From Peptostreptococcaceae bacterium (GTDB lineage: Bacteria; Bacillota_A; Clostridia; Peptostreptococcales; Anaerovoracaceae): a DNA stretch of 15,801 nt. This document shows positions 15,633 through 15,801 of the stretch, piece after piece. Where the stretch lies: contig JAENWH010000015.1 of NCBI GenBank assembly GCA_016650135.1, positions 1 to 15,801 of the forward strand. The letters are read 5' to 3'. How positions within the stretch are numbered: position 1 is the stretch's first letter; every line of letters starts with the position of its first letter. The position numbers were made by a program, and so were the translations under genes. The notes under the pieces are model-generated. The model worked only from the letters and a program-made list of their open reading frames with translations, did no database searches and had not been told where the DNA came from.

Positions 15633-15670
15633 CTGTCATCAGGAGGCAAGAAATATGCCCAATATGACAG
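15633..15670 (+). promoter_or_regulatory. Inverted repeat enclosing the ribosome binding site and start codon
   Basis: CTGTCAT (15633-15639) and ATGACAG (15664-15670) are perfect 7-bp complements. The 24 bases between them hold AGGAGG (15641-15646) and the ATG (15655). An inner GGC/GCC pair (15645-15647 with 15657-15659) can add three pairs. In the mRNA this would hold the initiation site in a hairpin loop and could limit translation. The stem is short and its effect is inferred. Confidence 0.45.
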
Positions 15671-15801
15671 CAGAAGTGCTTATTGAACGGATGAAGAGAA
15701 TCCCGGATTTCATTCTCAGCAAGATTGCCGAGATACTAGACTCCTATGATAAGGAAGCAGCAGTTGCTGAAGGATTCGTCTTTGACTGTTGTCCGAAATG
15801 C
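15655..15801 (+). CDS. 5' end of a probable IS1595-type transposase, cut by the window edge
   Basis: Forty-nine codons are visible, with AGGAGG 8 bases before the ATG, an ideal ribosome binding site. The peptide starts MPNMTAEVLIERMKRIPDFI, continues with a helical KIAEILDSYDKEAA segment and ends at VFDCCPKC, where the window stops. A short helical N-terminus of 40-50 residues leading into a Cys-x2-Cys zinc ribbon is how transposases of the IS1595 group begin. The DDE/DDN catalytic domain lies outside the window, so this rests on the N-terminus only. Codons are richer in G and C than those of the xylan genes, suggesting a different origin. Other zinc-ribbon proteins starting the same way cannot be excluded. 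Confidence 0.5.
   Translation, partial: MPNMTAEVLIERMKRIPDFILSKIAEILDSYDKEAAVAEGFVFDCCPKC

Overview
The window looks like an accessory carbohydrate-utilisation locus from a low-GC, probably diderm, fermentative bacterium. A spirochaete such as a gut or rumen Treponema/Sphaerochaeta relative is my best guess. The solute-binding lipoprotein has a permissive lipobox ending Met-Ser-Cys, a small neighbouring protein has a Gram-negative-looking signal peptide ending in Val-Phe-Ala, and LplB/YtcP/LipO-type importers are common in that group. This assignment is an inference; no rRNA or marker gene is present.

Main operon (minus strand, read from 15370 down to 5643): LplB-like permease, YtcP-like permease, LipO-like solute-binding lipoprotein, GH67 alpha-glucuronidase, GH3 beta-xylosidase-type enzyme, and an SGNH-fold carbohydrate esterase. 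The order matches known aldouronate-utilisation clusters such as that of Paenibacillus JDR-2. Acetylated, (methyl)glucuronic-acid-decorated xylo-oligosaccharides would be imported whole. GH67 would remove the uronic acid, the esterase the acetyl groups, and GH3 would release xylose. None of the three hydrolases has a signal peptide, so this would happen in the cytoplasm. No transporter ATPase and no secreted endoxylanase are present; both must be encoded elsewhere.

Second minus-strand group (5295 down to 817): a 62-residue secreted peptide of unknown function, an AraC-family regulator with a cupin-like sensor domain, and a large 1123-residue GH2 enzyme with C-terminal binding-type domains. 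Tandem hairpins after the GH2 stop probably terminate it. The AraC protein is the obvious candidate regulator of the main operon. Upstream of that operon a 12-bp direct repeat recurs with a 21-bp period, the geometry of AraC-type half-sites.

Edges: both ends of the window are richer in GC than most of the interior. At the left is a piece of a minus-strand reading frame without a start codon. At the right is the start of a plus-strand gene resembling the N-terminus of an IS1595-type transposase, with a near-consensus promoter, an operator-like palindrome, and a possible hairpin enclosing its ribosome binding site. Together these suggest the xylan locus is an acquired block bordered by mobile DNA. 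The stretches 254-816 and 5296-5642 hold no convincing gene but contain several inverted repeats.
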